Origin: Porticoccaceae bacterium
GTDB lineage: Bacteria; Pseudomonadota; Gammaproteobacteria; Pseudomonadales; Porticoccaceae
Direction: 5' to 3'
DNA length: 36,505 bases
NCBI GenBank assembly: GCA_023228865.1
Contig: JALOAH010000047.1
Span: 1-36,505, forward strand
Below, in pieces: positions 15,565 to 23,976 of the stretch (positions are counted from its first letter, which is position 1; each line of letters opens with the position of its first letter). The notes under the pieces are model-generated. The model was not told where the DNA came from and did no database searches. It saw nothing but the letters and a program-made list of their open reading frames with translations. The translations under genes and the position numbers were made by a program.

Positions 15565-16563
15565 ATGAAATCTTTAATTAAACAGCTTGTTGAAACTCCC
15601 GGACCTTCCGGTTTTGAATATGCCATCCGTGATGTGATTCGCGAAGCCGTCGCAGATTATGCCGATGAAATCCGTGTGGATGCCCTGGGCAGCTTAATCG
15701 CCAAAAAAGGCACCAAAACAGATGAGGGCATGCGGGTGATGATCTCAGCGCATATCGATGAGATCGGGTTGATGGCGACTTATATTGATGAGAAGGGCTT
15801 TGTGCGCTTCACCAATATCGGCGGCGTATCACCGTTAACTTGTGTTGGCGGAAGGGTACTGTTCATGGATGGCACCCGGGGTGTGATCGGTGTTGACGGT
15901 ATCGGATGGGGAAAAATGCCCAAACTGAGCGACCTTTTCATCGATGTGGGTGCTACCAGCAAAGAAGATTGCCCGGTGAAGGTGGGCGATGTGTGCGGGT
16001 TTGAGCGCCCCTTCATAGACCTGGGCAAGCGCATGGTGGCCAAGTCGATGGACGATCGCATCGCTGCCGCCGTGGCGATTGAGGCGATGAAACGGCTGAC
16101 CAGCACACCCCACGAGGTGCACTTTGTGTTCAGCACCCAGGAGGAAGTGGGTTTGCGCGGCGCCACCACCGCGGCCTATGGCGTTGACCCGCAAGTGGGC
16201 TTTGCCATTGACGTGACCCGCAGCGGCGACACCCCGCGCACCAACCCGAAGATGGCAACAGCCTTGGGCGATGGGGTAGCGATTAAAGTGCGCGATGCCA
16301 GCTTTATTGCCGACCCGCGCCTGGTGGATTGGATGGTTAAATCTGCGCAGGAGGCAGGCATTCCTTATCAAATGGAAGTGCTTGAGGCTGGCGGAACCGA
16401 TGGGCGCGCCATTCAACTGACCCGCAGCGGCGTTCCCGCTGGCTGTATCTCGATTGCCTGCCGTTATATCCATTCACCGTCAGAAATGGTAGACTCTGAT
16501 GATGTAGAAAATGCGGTTCAGTTATTGGTTAAACTGCTTAGCGACCCAATCATTTTAGAATAA
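15565..16563 (+). CDS. M42-family aminopeptidase (third of three)
   Basis: A 332-residue M42 peptidase, the most typical of the three. Ligands: His in ISAHIDEIG, Asp in KSMDDRIAA, Glu-Glu in STQEEVGLRGA, Asp in AIDVTRSGDTP, His in RYIHSPSEMV. The ribosome site AGGAG sits at 15551-15555 before the ATG. M42 enzymes differ in the residue they prefer (acidic, hydrophobic or basic) and paralogues can assemble into mixed complexes, so three adjacent genes could together cover a broad range of peptides (inference). A solute-binding lipoprotein gene follows after 26 bases. Confidence 0.94.
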   Translation: MKSLIKQLVETPGPSGFEYAIRDVIREAVADYADEIRVDALGSLIAKKGTKTDEGMRVMISAHIDEIGLMATYIDEKGFVRFTNIGGVSPLTCVGGRVLFMDGTRGVIGVDGIGWGKMPKLSDLFIDVGATSKEDCPVKVGDVCGFERPFIDLGKRMVAKSMDDRIAAAVAIEAMKRLTSTPHEVHFVFSTQEEVGLRGATTAAYGVDPQVGFAIDVTRSGDTPRTNPKMATALGDGVAIKVRDASFIADPRLVDWMVKSAQEAGIPYQMEVLEAGGTDGRAIQLTRSGVPAGCISIACRYIHSPSEMVDSDDVENAVQLLVKLLSDPIILE

Positions 16564-16589
16564 AAATCGGAATAGATGGTGGACTGACT

Positions 16590-17900
16590 TTGAAAAGGAT
16601 TAAGTTTTTTCTCGGGATTGGGTTGTTGTTGAGTCTGCTGCTTTCGGCTTGCGACAGCCTGCCCTTTGACCTTCCCTGGTTGAGCGCTGACGAACAGGTT
16701 TCCAGCACGCCGACGGAAACGGTTGAGGAAATCACGCCCACACCTGATGTGAGCCATGAGGTCGAAGAACCCCCGGCACCGATCACCAGCCTGACAGTGT
16801 GGGTGCCGCCGGATATGGATCCCGAACTGGGTACCGAGGCCAGCCAACGCTTTTCCAGCCGTTTGGAAGCCTTCTCTGTTACCCACGGAGGAATTGAGAT
16901 CAATGTGCGGGTCAAGACGGCGAGTGGCGCGGGTGGGCTGCTGGATGCACTCACTGCCAGCAGCATCGCCGCGCCCGGGTCTTTGCCGGATTTGATCGCC
17001 CTCACGCGGACTGATCTGGAAACCGCGGCGCTGAAGGGGCTGATCTTTCCAATGGATGGAATGACCGAAATCCCGGACGACACTGATTGGTACAGTTTTA
17101 CCCGCGATATGGCTTTGATCCAGGGCAGCACCTTTGGTCTTCCCTTTGCAGCTGATGCGATGACCCTGGTCTACCGCCCCGAAACTATCCCAGAGTACCC
17201 ACAAACCTGGTCTGCCCTTTTTGAAGAAAACCTTGTGCTGGCTTTCCCGGCAGAACACGACCAGGCGCTCTTCCCGATGACCATGTACCTGGCAGAGGGG
17301 GGCGCGCTGCAGGATTCTCAGCGCAGACCCCAGCTTGAACTCTCCCCCCTGACGGAAGTTCTGCGGTTATTTGAACAGGGTGTTCAAGCCGAGACCTTTC
17401 CGGAGTGGTTGAACCAGTACCAGACCGCCGGCCAGGTTTGGACTGCTTTCAAGGAGGGCCAGGTGGATTTGGCCGTCATCTGGGCTTCTTATTACCTGCA
17501 GGAGTTGCCTCCCGATGCAATGATTGCACCGCTTTTCCCGGGCTCGCAGGAGCTCATTTCACTGGGAACAGGGATCAGCTGGGCGCTGGCTACACCGGAA
17601 GAACACCGACAGCAACTGGCTGTAGAGCTGGCAGAGTTCCTGGTGCAAGCGGATTATCTGGCGGATTGGACCAGGGAGGCTGGATATCTTCCCCCGCGAC
17701 CGTCTGCGCTGGAAGGTTGGCCAAACCAGAAAATTCGCACAACGCTCAGTCAGATTGAGGTGACAACTATTCTGCGCCCGCCAAACGAGGTTATTCTCAC
17801 CCTGGGGCCTTTCCTCCGGGATGGAAGCCGGCAGGTTCTGCAAGGTCTGGTTGACCCTGCCCAGGCCGCTCAGCAGGTCATTGAAAACTTGGGTGAATAA
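16590..17900 (+). CDS. ABC-type extracellular solute-binding lipoprotein (family 1-like)
   Basis: A 436-residue exported lipoprotein starting at a TTG with GGTGGA upstream. The signal peptide MKRIKFFLGIGLLLSLLLSAC ends in the lipobox LSAC, and an acidic, Pro-rich linker follows. The mature part has the periplasmic-binding fold of sugar-type (SBP_bac_1) receptors: TSLTVWVPPDMD, PDLIALTRTDLETAALKGLIFPMDG, FGLPFAADAMTLVYRPETI, and VDLAVIWASYYLQ. No permease or ATPase genes are next to it, so it is either an orphan receptor or its transporter is elsewhere. It lies just behind three peptidase genes, but a sugar substrate is more usual for this family; the ligand is unknown. Confidence 0.85.
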   Translation: MKRIKFFLGIGLLLSLLLSACDSLPFDLPWLSADEQVSSTPTETVEEITPTPDVSHEVEEPPAPITSLTVWVPPDMDPELGTEASQRFSSRLEAFSVTHGGIEINVRVKTASGAGGLLDALTASSIAAPGSLPDLIALTRTDLETAALKGLIFPMDGMTEIPDDTDWYSFTRDMALIQGSTFGLPFAADAMTLVYRPETIPEYPQTWSALFEENLVLAFPAEHDQALFPMTMYLAEGGALQDSQRRPQLELSPLTEVLRLFEQGVQAETFPEWLNQYQTAGQVWTAFKEGQVDLAVIWASYYLQELPPDAMIAPLFPGSQELISLGTGISWALATPEEHRQQLAVELAEFLVQADYLADWTREAGYLPPRPSALEGWPNQKIRTTLSQIEVTTILRPPNEVILTLGPFLRDGSRQVLQGLVDPAQAAQQVIENLGE

Positions 17901-17902
17901 GT

Positions 17903-18250
17903 ATGTCAGATCATTATGAGAATGGAAACGGATCGTTTTGGGGGCCGCGCTTGATGTGGACCCTGGTAGCGATGATTGTGATCATCATCGGACTCGCTGT
18001 GCTGGCATTGTGCAGCCCGATTTCGAAACCGACGGGAGAACGAACCGTGGTGCTGACATCGGAAGCAACCCCATTGGTGGGAGACCTGGAGAATTCTTCT
18101 GACACAAAGGCCATCATCCTGTCTGCCGAAGATTTTCTGGATCCTGAAGAAATTGGTCACACAGATGGGATTATCTTTTGGGGAGCGATCTTGCTCTTGA
18201 TCATGGCAGCAGCGACCCTGCGTGAGACGATCCTGCGCAAGAAAAAATAA
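17903..18250 (+). CDS. Small membrane protein with two helices, unknown function
   Basis: A 115-residue protein starting two bases after the stop of the solute-binding lipoprotein, so it is translationally linked to it. It has a hydrophobic helix at about residues 17-38 (LMWTLVAMIVIIIGLAVLALC), an extracytoplasmic or cytosolic polar middle (SEATPLVGDLENSSDTKAII), and a second helix at about 90-108 (IIFWGAILLLIMAAATL) followed by RKKK. I recognise no family. It might partner the lipoprotein, but nothing in the sequence proves this. Confidence 0.65.
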   Translation: MSDHYENGNGSFWGPRLMWTLVAMIVIIIGLAVLALCSPISKPTGERTVVLTSEATPLVGDLENSSDTKAIILSAEDFLDPEEIGHTDGIIFWGAILLLIMAAATLRETILRKKK

Positions 18251-18289
18251 ATCGTTTCAGCTATAAATTATTCCTGTGAGGTGATTGAT

Positions 18290-18646
18290 ATGGCAGACCG
18301 CCTGGAAGAATTCCAGAACTACCGCCAGAAAATGAACACACGCATTACCGAGATTAACCACCTGGGAATCAAGCGGTTTTTCAACCTGGATGCCCGTGCT
18401 TATGAAGACGGTGTTTTGAGCAGGAAGGAAAAAGAGCTGTTAGGCCTGGTGGCTTCCATGGTGTTGCGCTGCAATGATTGTATCGATTATCATATCCTGC
18501 AGTGTGTGGATGCCGGCTTGACCGACGCTGAACTGTATGAGGCATTCAATGTCAGCCTGGTGGTGGGCGGAAGTATCGTCATTCCGCATTTACGCCACGC
18601 AGTGGAGACCCTGGACCTTTACCGGGCGCAAAAGCTTTTGGAGTGA
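18290..18646 (+). CDS. Carboxymuconolactone decarboxylase / AhpD-like protein
   Basis: A 118-residue protein with the AhpD-like core: LVASMVLRCNDCIDYHILQCVDAGLTDAELYEAFNVSLVVGGSIVIPHLRHAVETL. The CxxC pair (CNDC) and the His two turns later (YHIL) form the redox site that AhpD-type proteins use for peroxide reduction or thiol exchange; the decarboxylase branch lacks it. I chose the ATG at 18290 because GAGGTG lies six bases upstream. It is followed by an intrinsic terminator, so it closes the operon that starts with the M42 genes. Family is firm; the electron donor and substrate are unknown. Confidence 0.9.
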   Translation: MADRLEEFQNYRQKMNTRITEINHLGIKRFFNLDARAYEDGVLSRKEKELLGLVASMVLRCNDCIDYHILQCVDAGLTDAELYEAFNVSLVVGGSIVIPHLRHAVETLDLYRAQKLLE

Positions 18647-18674
18647 TTTGCTGGTCAATCCATCAAGATAAACA

Positions 18675-18700
18675 GGCTGTCAACAAAGGCAGCCTTTTTT
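18675..18700 (+). terminator. Intrinsic terminator after the AhpD-like gene
   Basis: Stem GGCTG / CAGCC, 10-base loop, then six T (18695-18700). It lies about 30 bases after the AhpD-like stop codon and closes the plus-strand operon. Confidence 0.7.
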
Positions 18701-18815
18701 GTTGCCAAAAAAGCTGGAATTGGAAATTCGGGAGGTTGTATGCCCTCCTGAAAGATTTTTTACCGGGAGAGAGCAAAACAGGAAGGAAGCTGGAATGGGG
18801 AACCACGACCCATCC

Positions 18816-18836
18816 ATCGGTTATAATAATTCCGAT
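18816..18836 (+). promoter_or_regulatory. -10 box framed by an inverted repeat, for the M24 peptidase
   Basis: TATAAT at 18822-18827 sits between ATCGG (18816-18820) and CCGAT (18832-18836), an inverted repeat that could be an operator. The start codon is at 18859 behind AAGGAGGT (18845-18852). The -35 region is weak. Confidence 0.45.
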
Positions 18837-18858
18837 AGCCAACGAAGGAGGTAGGATC

Positions 18859-19977
18859 ATGCAGGAACGAATTAATAAATTAATTAAATTAATGGGCGAA
18901 TTTGAAATGCCCGGAATCGCATTGAACCCCGGTCCCACGCTGAATTACCTGACGGGTTTGAATTTTCACCTGATGGAGCGACCAACCGTGCTCTTGATCA
19001 CCGCTGGAGGGGGAACTGCCCTGGTGTTGCCCGCTCTGGAAACGGGAAAACTGGCGCACATCCCGATTAAAATTGAGGCGTTCACCTACAGCGATGACCC
19101 GCAGACCCGACCTGAGGCCTTTTTCTGCGCTGCTGAGCACCTTGACCTGGGTAGCACAGACCTGGGAGTGGAAGCCACCCGCATGCGTTACCTGGAAATG
19201 ATGTACCTGGGAGATGTGTTGGGTGAAGCGGGCTTTCTTGATGCCAGCGCCTGCCTGGCAGGTTTGCGCATGACGAAGGATGAAACCGAGGTCGAGAAAA
19301 TGCGCCAGGCAGCCATCATCGCCCAGAACGCATTGTTAGAGACTTTGAAGGGCATCAAAGCGGGGATGACCGAAAAAGAAGTGGCTAACCAGCTCATCAT
19401 TCATCTGCTGAGCGCCGGATCGGGTCCTGAATTGCCCTTTTCCCCGATTGTTGCCTTTGGAGAGAATAGCGCTAACCCGCACAGCACGCCATCTGACAGG
19501 ATGCTAAAGGAGGGCGATCTGCTGCTGGTGGATTGGGGCGCCAGTTTCGAGGGGTACCTCTCTGACATTACCCGCACTTTCACATTTGGCGAGGTGGACT
19601 CCGAACTGTTGAAAATTGGCGAGATCGTATTGCGCGCCAACCAGGCGGGTCGGGCTGCCGGGCGTGCCGGGATTGAAGCAGGTTTCGTTGACCGAGCAAC
19701 GCGGGCAGTGATTGAAGCGGCGGGGTATGGCGATGCCTTTACCCACCGCACCGGGCATGGCCTGGGGATGGAAGCGCATGAGGAGCCGTATATTTTTGAA
19801 AATAATGCGCGTATACTGGAACCTGGAATGACCTTTACCGTAGAACCCGGGATTTACCTGGCGAGTAAGGGCGGGGTGCGCATCGAGGATAATGTGGTGG
19901 TCACTGAAACCGGGCTCGAGACCCTGACCGACCTTCCACGCCAGGTGCTCCCATTGGAAAGCTTCATGGGACTGTGA
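18859..19977 (+). CDS. M24-family Xaa-Pro aminopeptidase
   Basis: A 372-residue creatinase-fold peptidase that removes an N-terminal residue ahead of proline. The N-terminal domain (about 1-130) is followed by the pita-bread domain with all five metal ligands: Asp in LLVDWGA, Asp in SDITRTF, His in HRTGHGLGM, Glu in TVEPGIYL and Glu in RIEDNVVV. A longer open frame begins at 18643, but it runs through a terminator and promoter; the ATG at 18859 has a strong AAGGAGGT site and gives the usual family length. It starts a new unit with the MFS transporter and the metallo-hydrolase. With prolyl oligopeptidase and M42 enzymes it would complete breakdown of proline-containing peptides. Confidence 0.94.
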   Translation: MQERINKLIKLMGEFEMPGIALNPGPTLNYLTGLNFHLMERPTVLLITAGGGTALVLPALETGKLAHIPIKIEAFTYSDDPQTRPEAFFCAAEHLDLGSTDLGVEATRMRYLEMMYLGDVLGEAGFLDASACLAGLRMTKDETEVEKMRQAAIIAQNALLETLKGIKAGMTEKEVANQLIIHLLSAGSGPELPFSPIVAFGENSANPHSTPSDRMLKEGDLLLVDWGASFEGYLSDITRTFTFGEVDSELLKIGEIVLRANQAGRAAGRAGIEAGFVDRATRAVIEAAGYGDAFTHRTGHGLGMEAHEEPYIFENNARILEPGMTFTVEPGIYLASKGGVRIEDNVVVTETGLETLTDLPRQVLPLESFMGL

Positions 19978-19987
19978 TCTGCTCAGC

Positions 19988-21157
19988 ATGGCGCGTGATC
20001 TCAAAATCATATCCGCCTCGATGTTGTTCTGGGGCATCGGCGAGGGCATGTTTTTAATTTTTCAACCCCTGTACATTCAAGAACTGGGCGCTGACCCAAT
20101 CCTGATTGGGGCCATCCTGGGGGTGAACGGTCTGGTGATGAGCCTGTCGCAAATCCCTTCCGGGTATCTGGCAGATAAACTCGGGCGCAGACCCTTGATG
20201 TGGTTCTCCTGGATTTCGGGATTGGTCGCTACCTGGGTGATGGCTTTTGCCCCATCATTATGCGCCTTTGTGGTCGGATTGATCCTGTATGGCGTCACCT
20301 CTTCGGTGATGGCGCCGCTCAACACCTATGTGCAGGGTGCGCGCGGCAATTGGTCGGTTGGCCGGGCAGTCAGTTTTATCTCAGCCGCTTTCAATATCGG
20401 CGGAATTATTGGGCCAGTCTTCGGGGGGATGGTTGCAGAACACTTTGGTTTACGCTCGGTCTATTTTGCCGCCGGGGCATTGTTTGCTGTATCAACGTTG
20501 ATTATCTTATTTGTCCGGAAACAACCTGTCGAGAAGACGACCAGCATGGAGGGTGAAGTGCACCTGCTGAAGAACAGGCGCTTTTTGACTATGCTGGGGG
20601 TGATTGCCCTGGTGCTGATCGCAATGATGCTCCCCCAACCCCTGACGGCTAACTTCCTGCAAAACCAGCGCGGGATGCACTTTGGACGCATCGGGCAGTT
20701 GGGTTCACTGGCTTCCCTCGGCAGTGTTTTGATGATACTGGGCTTTGGTCACCTGCCAGCAAGTTCAGCCCTTTTGATCAGCCAGGGAGGATTGATGCTG
20801 TTTGCCGTATTAATTTGGGGCGGCGGGCGCTTTTTGTGGTACGGGTTGGGTTTTTTATTTTTGGGTGGTCATCGGCTGGGCCGGGCGATGACCGTCGCGC
20901 TGGTTCAACCCCTGGTTCGCGAAGGCGAGGTTGGCCTGGCTTTTGGGATGGTTGAAACGCTGAATGCCCTGTCGATGATGGCAGCCCCGGTTCTGGCTGG
21001 CTTTTTGTATGATTGGAATCCCGTTTCGGTCTACCCGGTCAGCCTGCTGGTACTCGCGCTGACTTTTTTACTGAGTCTGCGCTATTTTAACGGCAATCGG
21101 CATGGTGCACAATCAGACGCAGCACAGGCTGAGAAGGAGATTCGTAATGACGCTTGA
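19988..21157 (+). CDS. Major facilitator superfamily transporter
   Basis: A 389-residue protein with about twelve hydrophobic helices. Between helices 2 and 3 it has the MFS signature GYLADKLGRRPLMW (D-R/K-x-G-R-R), and helix 5 shows the Gly/Pro-rich pattern of drug-type exporters (FNIGGIIGPVFGGMVAEHFGLRSVY). The substrate cannot be inferred. The gene starts 10 bases after the M24 peptidase stop and its end overlaps the start of the metallo-beta-lactamase gene by 11 bases, so the three are one unit. The middle loop (about 190-215) carries the usual charged linker between the two halves. Confidence 0.88.
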   Translation: MARDLKIISASMLFWGIGEGMFLIFQPLYIQELGADPILIGAILGVNGLVMSLSQIPSGYLADKLGRRPLMWFSWISGLVATWVMAFAPSLCAFVVGLILYGVTSSVMAPLNTYVQGARGNWSVGRAVSFISAAFNIGGIIGPVFGGMVAEHFGLRSVYFAAGALFAVSTLIILFVRKQPVEKTTSMEGEVHLLKNRRFLTMLGVIALVLIAMMLPQPLTANFLQNQRGMHFGRIGQLGSLASLGSVLMILGFGHLPASSALLISQGGLMLFAVLIWGGGRFLWYGLGFLFLGGHRLGRAMTVALVQPLVREGEVGLAFGMVETLNALSMMAAPVLAGFLYDWNPVSVYPVSLLVLALTFLLSLRYFNGNRHGAQSDAAQAEKEIRNDA

Positions 21158-21788
21158 AATCATCCGCCTGACTTTAGGGCCCCTTTCGAACAATGTTTAC
21201 CTGCTGGGAGACCCTGCCAGGGGCGATGCGGTGGTGATCGACCCCAGTTTTGAGGGGCAGACTGTCCTTGAGCGCGTGGAATCCCTGGGCTGGACCCTGC
21301 AGGGAATCTGGCTGACCCACAGCCATTTTGATCATATTGCCGGTGCAGGCGAGATCGCCGGGGCTTTTTCACCTCCACTGCCGGTGGGCTTGCATCCCGA
21401 CGACCAGGTCTGGTATCAACAGGAAGGCGGTGCGAGACAGTTTGGCATGTCGATCCCGCCTCTGCCGGCGGTGACACAGCCTTTCACCCATGGCATGCGC
21501 CTGGGCTTGGGGGATGATCTGCCGTCGGTGGCTGAGGTGCGCCATGCGCCCGGTCACAGCGCCGGGCATGTTGTCTTTTATGTGGAAAGCCTTAATGCCC
21601 TGTTATGCGGCGATGTGATTTTTTACCAGGGCATTGGGCGCACAGATCTGCCCGGGGGAAATCTGGAAACACTGCTGGAAAGCATCCGGACACAGGTGTT
21701 TTCGCTGCCCGATGACACCCGCTTGCTGCCCGGTCACGGGCCAGAAAGCACGGTCGGCTTCGAACGGGAGAACAATCCATTTTTGTAA
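21147..21788 (+). CDS. Metallo-beta-lactamase-fold hydrolase (glyoxalase II-like)
   Basis: A 213-residue protein with the metal motif THSHFDHIAG (HxHxDH), His in APGHSAGHVVFY, Asp in LLCGDVIF and the last His in LLPGHGPEST. This set, with GRTDLPGG between, is typical of the YcbL/glyoxalase II branch that hydrolyses thioesters such as lactoylglutathione, though many members have other roles. I chose the ATG at 21147, which follows GAGAAGGAGA; a longer frame from 21102 lies inside the MFS gene. It is the last gene before the palindrome array, and no terminator other than the array itself follows it. Confidence 0.9.
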   Translation: MTLEIIRLTLGPLSNNVYLLGDPARGDAVVIDPSFEGQTVLERVESLGWTLQGIWLTHSHFDHIAGAGEIAGAFSPPLPVGLHPDDQVWYQQEGGARQFGMSIPPLPAVTQPFTHGMRLGLGDDLPSVAEVRHAPGHSAGHVVFYVESLNALLCGDVIFYQGIGRTDLPGGNLETLLESIRTQVFSLPDDTRLLPGHGPESTVGFERENNPFL

Positions 21789-21831
21789 ACAGCAAGGCAA
21801 GTGGCTGGAGGGGAGGTCAAAATTAAAACAA

Positions 21832-22338
21832 AGACTCCGGGGTTTATGTTGGATTTTTTCTTACCACTCATAAAACCCCCGGGAGTCTGACGCAACAAAC
21901 CCAAACAAAGACCCCCGGGGTTTATGTTGGAATTTTATTCCCCTACTCATAAAAACCTCGGGGGTCTGACGAAACAACCAAAATTAAAACAAAGACCCCC
22001 AGGGATTATGTTGGATTTTTTCTTGCCACTCATAAAAACCCCGGGGGTCTGATGCAACAAACAAAAACAAAAATAAAGACCTCCGGGGTTTATGTTGGAA
22101 TTTTATTCCCCTACTCATAAAAACCTCGGGGGTCTGACGAAACAAACCAGCTACGTTTCTTGGTCAAAATTAAAACAAAGACCTCCGGGGTTTATGCTGG
22201 ATTTTTATTCCCCTACTCATAAAAACCCCGGGGGTTTGACAAAACAAACCAGCTACGTTTCTTGGTCAAAATTAAAACAAAGACCCCCGGGGTTTATGTT
22301 GGAATTTTTCCCTACTGCTTATAAAAACCCCGGGGGTC
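21832..22338. repeat. Six-copy tandem array of 58-bp palindromic units
   Basis: Six near-identical units at 21832-21888, 21909-21967, 21993-22050, 22077-22135, 22179-22237 and 22281-22338. Each has arms AGACCCCCGGGGTTTATG and, facing it, CATAAAAACCCCGGGGGTCT, around a loop of about 20 bases with its own small hairpin (GGAAT / ATTCC in copies 2 and 4). Spacing is 77, 84, 84, 102 and 102 bases; the full linker (copies 4-5 and 5-6) is the same 43 bases, with remnants before copy 1 and after copy 6, so shorter linkers look like deletions. Most changes between copies keep pairing: in copy 1 both arms changed together (CTCC / GGAG), others give G-U pairs. The array lies between two convergent genes. 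Open frames through it are by-products of the repeat. No family known to me matches. Confidence 0.85.
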
Positions 22339-22384
22339 TGACGAAAAATCCAGCGTGCGTTTCTTAGGCGAAATCCGATTAAAT

Positions 22385-22413
22385 AAAAAAGCTGCCCAGA
22401 GGGCAGCTTTTTT
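22385..22413. terminator. Bidirectional intrinsic terminator between the array and rny
   Basis: Perfect stem GCTGCCC / GGGCAGC with a three-base loop, preceded by six A and followed by six T, so it can end transcription in both directions. It lies 13 bases past the rny stop on the minus strand. Confidence 0.85.
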
Positions 22414-22426
22414 GGTATTCTCAAGC

Positions 22427-23968
22427 TTATTTTGCGTATTCGGTAGCCCGGCTCTCGCGAATGACCGTCACCCGGATTTGCCCGGGGTATTGCATGGTCT
22501 CTTCGATTTGCTGGGCGATATTCTTCGCCATGCGGTTGGCTTCAACGTCATCAATCTCTTCAGGTTTGACGATAATTCGGACTTCACGCCCGGCCTGGAT
22601 GGCAAAACTGCGTTCGACGCCCTTGTGATTGTTGGCGATGGTCTCCAGTGCTCGCAGCCGTTTGATATATTGTTCTAAATCCTCGCGCCGAGCGCCAGGT
22701 CGAGCGCCGGAGATGGCGTCGGCTGCTTCTGCAATCACGGCTTCGACCGACTCCTGCTCAGCTTCGTGATGGTGCGAGGCGATGATGTTGACGACCCTGG
22801 GGTTGACCCCGTAGCGGGCGGCAAACTCGGCGCCGATCTGGGCGTGGGTGCCCTCGGTGTTGTGGTCCATTGCTTTGCCCAGGTCGTGCAGCAGTGCGCC
22901 GGCTTTAGCAACATCGATATTCGCGCCCAGTTCTGCGGCGATCACACTGGCGATTTTGGAAGTCTCAACGGCGTGCGCGAGCTGGTTCTGCCCGTAAGAG
23001 GTGCGGAACTTGAGCCGCCCCAGCTTCTTCAGAACTTCGATGTGCAGACCGGCGACGCCGGCATCATAGGCTGCCTGTTCGCCCGCTTCGAAGATATCTT
23101 CGTCCATGCGCTCAGTTTCTTCTTTGACGATCTTTTCGATATTGGCCGGGTGGATGCGCCCGTCGAGCACCAGGCGCTGCAGGGAACGCCGGGCAATCTC
23201 GCGCCGAACCGAATCGAAACAGGAGACGGTGACCGTCTCAGGTGTGTCATCCACAATCACGTCGACGCCTGAAATCTGCTCAAAAGCGCGGATATTGCGC
23301 CCGTTGCGACCAACAATACGCCCTTTCATCTCCTCATTGGGTAAGTTGACCAGGGAAGTGGTCACTTCAGCGACCTTTTCGGAGGCGACGCGCTGGATGG
23401 CATCTGCGATTAACTCGCGGGCACGCGTATTGCCCTTCTCGCGGGCTTCGCTTTCGATCTGGCGGATGATGCGGGCCATATCGGCGCGGGCTTCCTTTTC
23501 GGTTTCTTCCAGGAGAACCTCACGAGCTTCATCGCGGGTCATCTCTGAGACCCGCTGCAATTCTTCCATGATATCTTCATAAAGCTTATCGATTTCATTG
23601 GCGCGTTTGTCGATACTGGATTGACGTTTGTTCAGCCGAAGTTCACGTTCCTCGTATTTCTCAAGACGCACATCCAACTCTTCGCGGCGTTTTTGCAGGC
23701 GGTCATCCTCTTTGCTAAGTTCAGCACGGCGGCGGTTGAGCTCATCTTCGGATTTTTGGGTAATCTTCAGCGCATCGGCTTTCGCTTCAATTTCAACCTC
23801 ACGAGCCTTTTCTTTGGCTTCGCTGATGATATGATCTGCCTTCAAGTTTTGCGCCTTGCGCCTGGCATCTATCATGGATTGATTGATCAAAAAGCCTGCT
23901 ACACCCCCCAATGCGATCGCGCCCACCACCAGACCAATTAATATTAATGTACTTATTGTTGTCATCAT
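22427..23968 (-). CDS. rny: Ribonuclease Y
   Basis: A 513-residue membrane-bound endoribonuclease that starts decay of many mRNAs. Layout: an N-terminal membrane helix (LILIGLVVGAIALGGVAGFLI, about 7-27), a long charged coiled coil (about 30-200, rich in Glu, Arg and Lys), a KH RNA-binding domain (GRIVGRNGRNIRAFEQISGVDVIVDDTPETV) and an HD phosphohydrolase domain with HDLGKAMDH and later ASHHHEAE. The C-terminal GREVRIIVKPEEIDD and PGQIRVTVIRE segments are those of the family. Length is normal. The start ATG follows GGAGT. It lies eight bases after recX on the same strand, so the two genes share a transcript. Confidence 0.97.
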   Translation of the reverse strand: MMTTISTLILIGLVVGAIALGGVAGFLINQSMIDARRKAQNLKADHIISEAKEKAREVEIEAKADALKITQKSEDELNRRRAELSKEDDRLQKRREELDVRLEKYEERELRLNKRQSSIDKRANEIDKLYEDIMEELQRVSEMTRDEAREVLLEETEKEARADMARIIRQIESEAREKGNTRARELIADAIQRVASEKVAEVTTSLVNLPNEEMKGRIVGRNGRNIRAFEQISGVDVIVDDTPETVTVSCFDSVRREIARRSLQRLVLDGRIHPANIEKIVKEETERMDEDIFEAGEQAAYDAGVAGLHIEVLKKLGRLKFRTSYGQNQLAHAVETSKIASVIAAELGANIDVAKAGALLHDLGKAMDHNTEGTHAQIGAEFAARYGVNPRVVNIIASHHHEAEQESVEAVIAEAADAISGARPGARREDLEQYIKRLRALETIANNHKGVERSFAIQAGREVRIIVKPEEIDDVEANRMAKNIAQQIEETMQYPGQIRVTVIRESRATEYAK

Positions 23969-23976
23969 TACTCCAT

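Noticed and set aside
18643..18858. Extended N terminus of the M24 peptidase
   Set aside because: The stretch holds an intrinsic terminator and a promoter, and a strong ribosome site lies just before the ATG at 18859.
21832..22338. CRISPR array
   Set aside because: The repeats are long palindromes separated by conserved linkers, not short repeats with unique spacers, and no cas genes are present.
22092..22367. Reading frame of 91 codons with repeated MLxFYSPTHKNPGGLTKQ units
   Set aside because: It follows directly from the 102-base DNA repeat being a multiple of three; the palindromic arms explain the sequence, and no ribosome site or signal is present.
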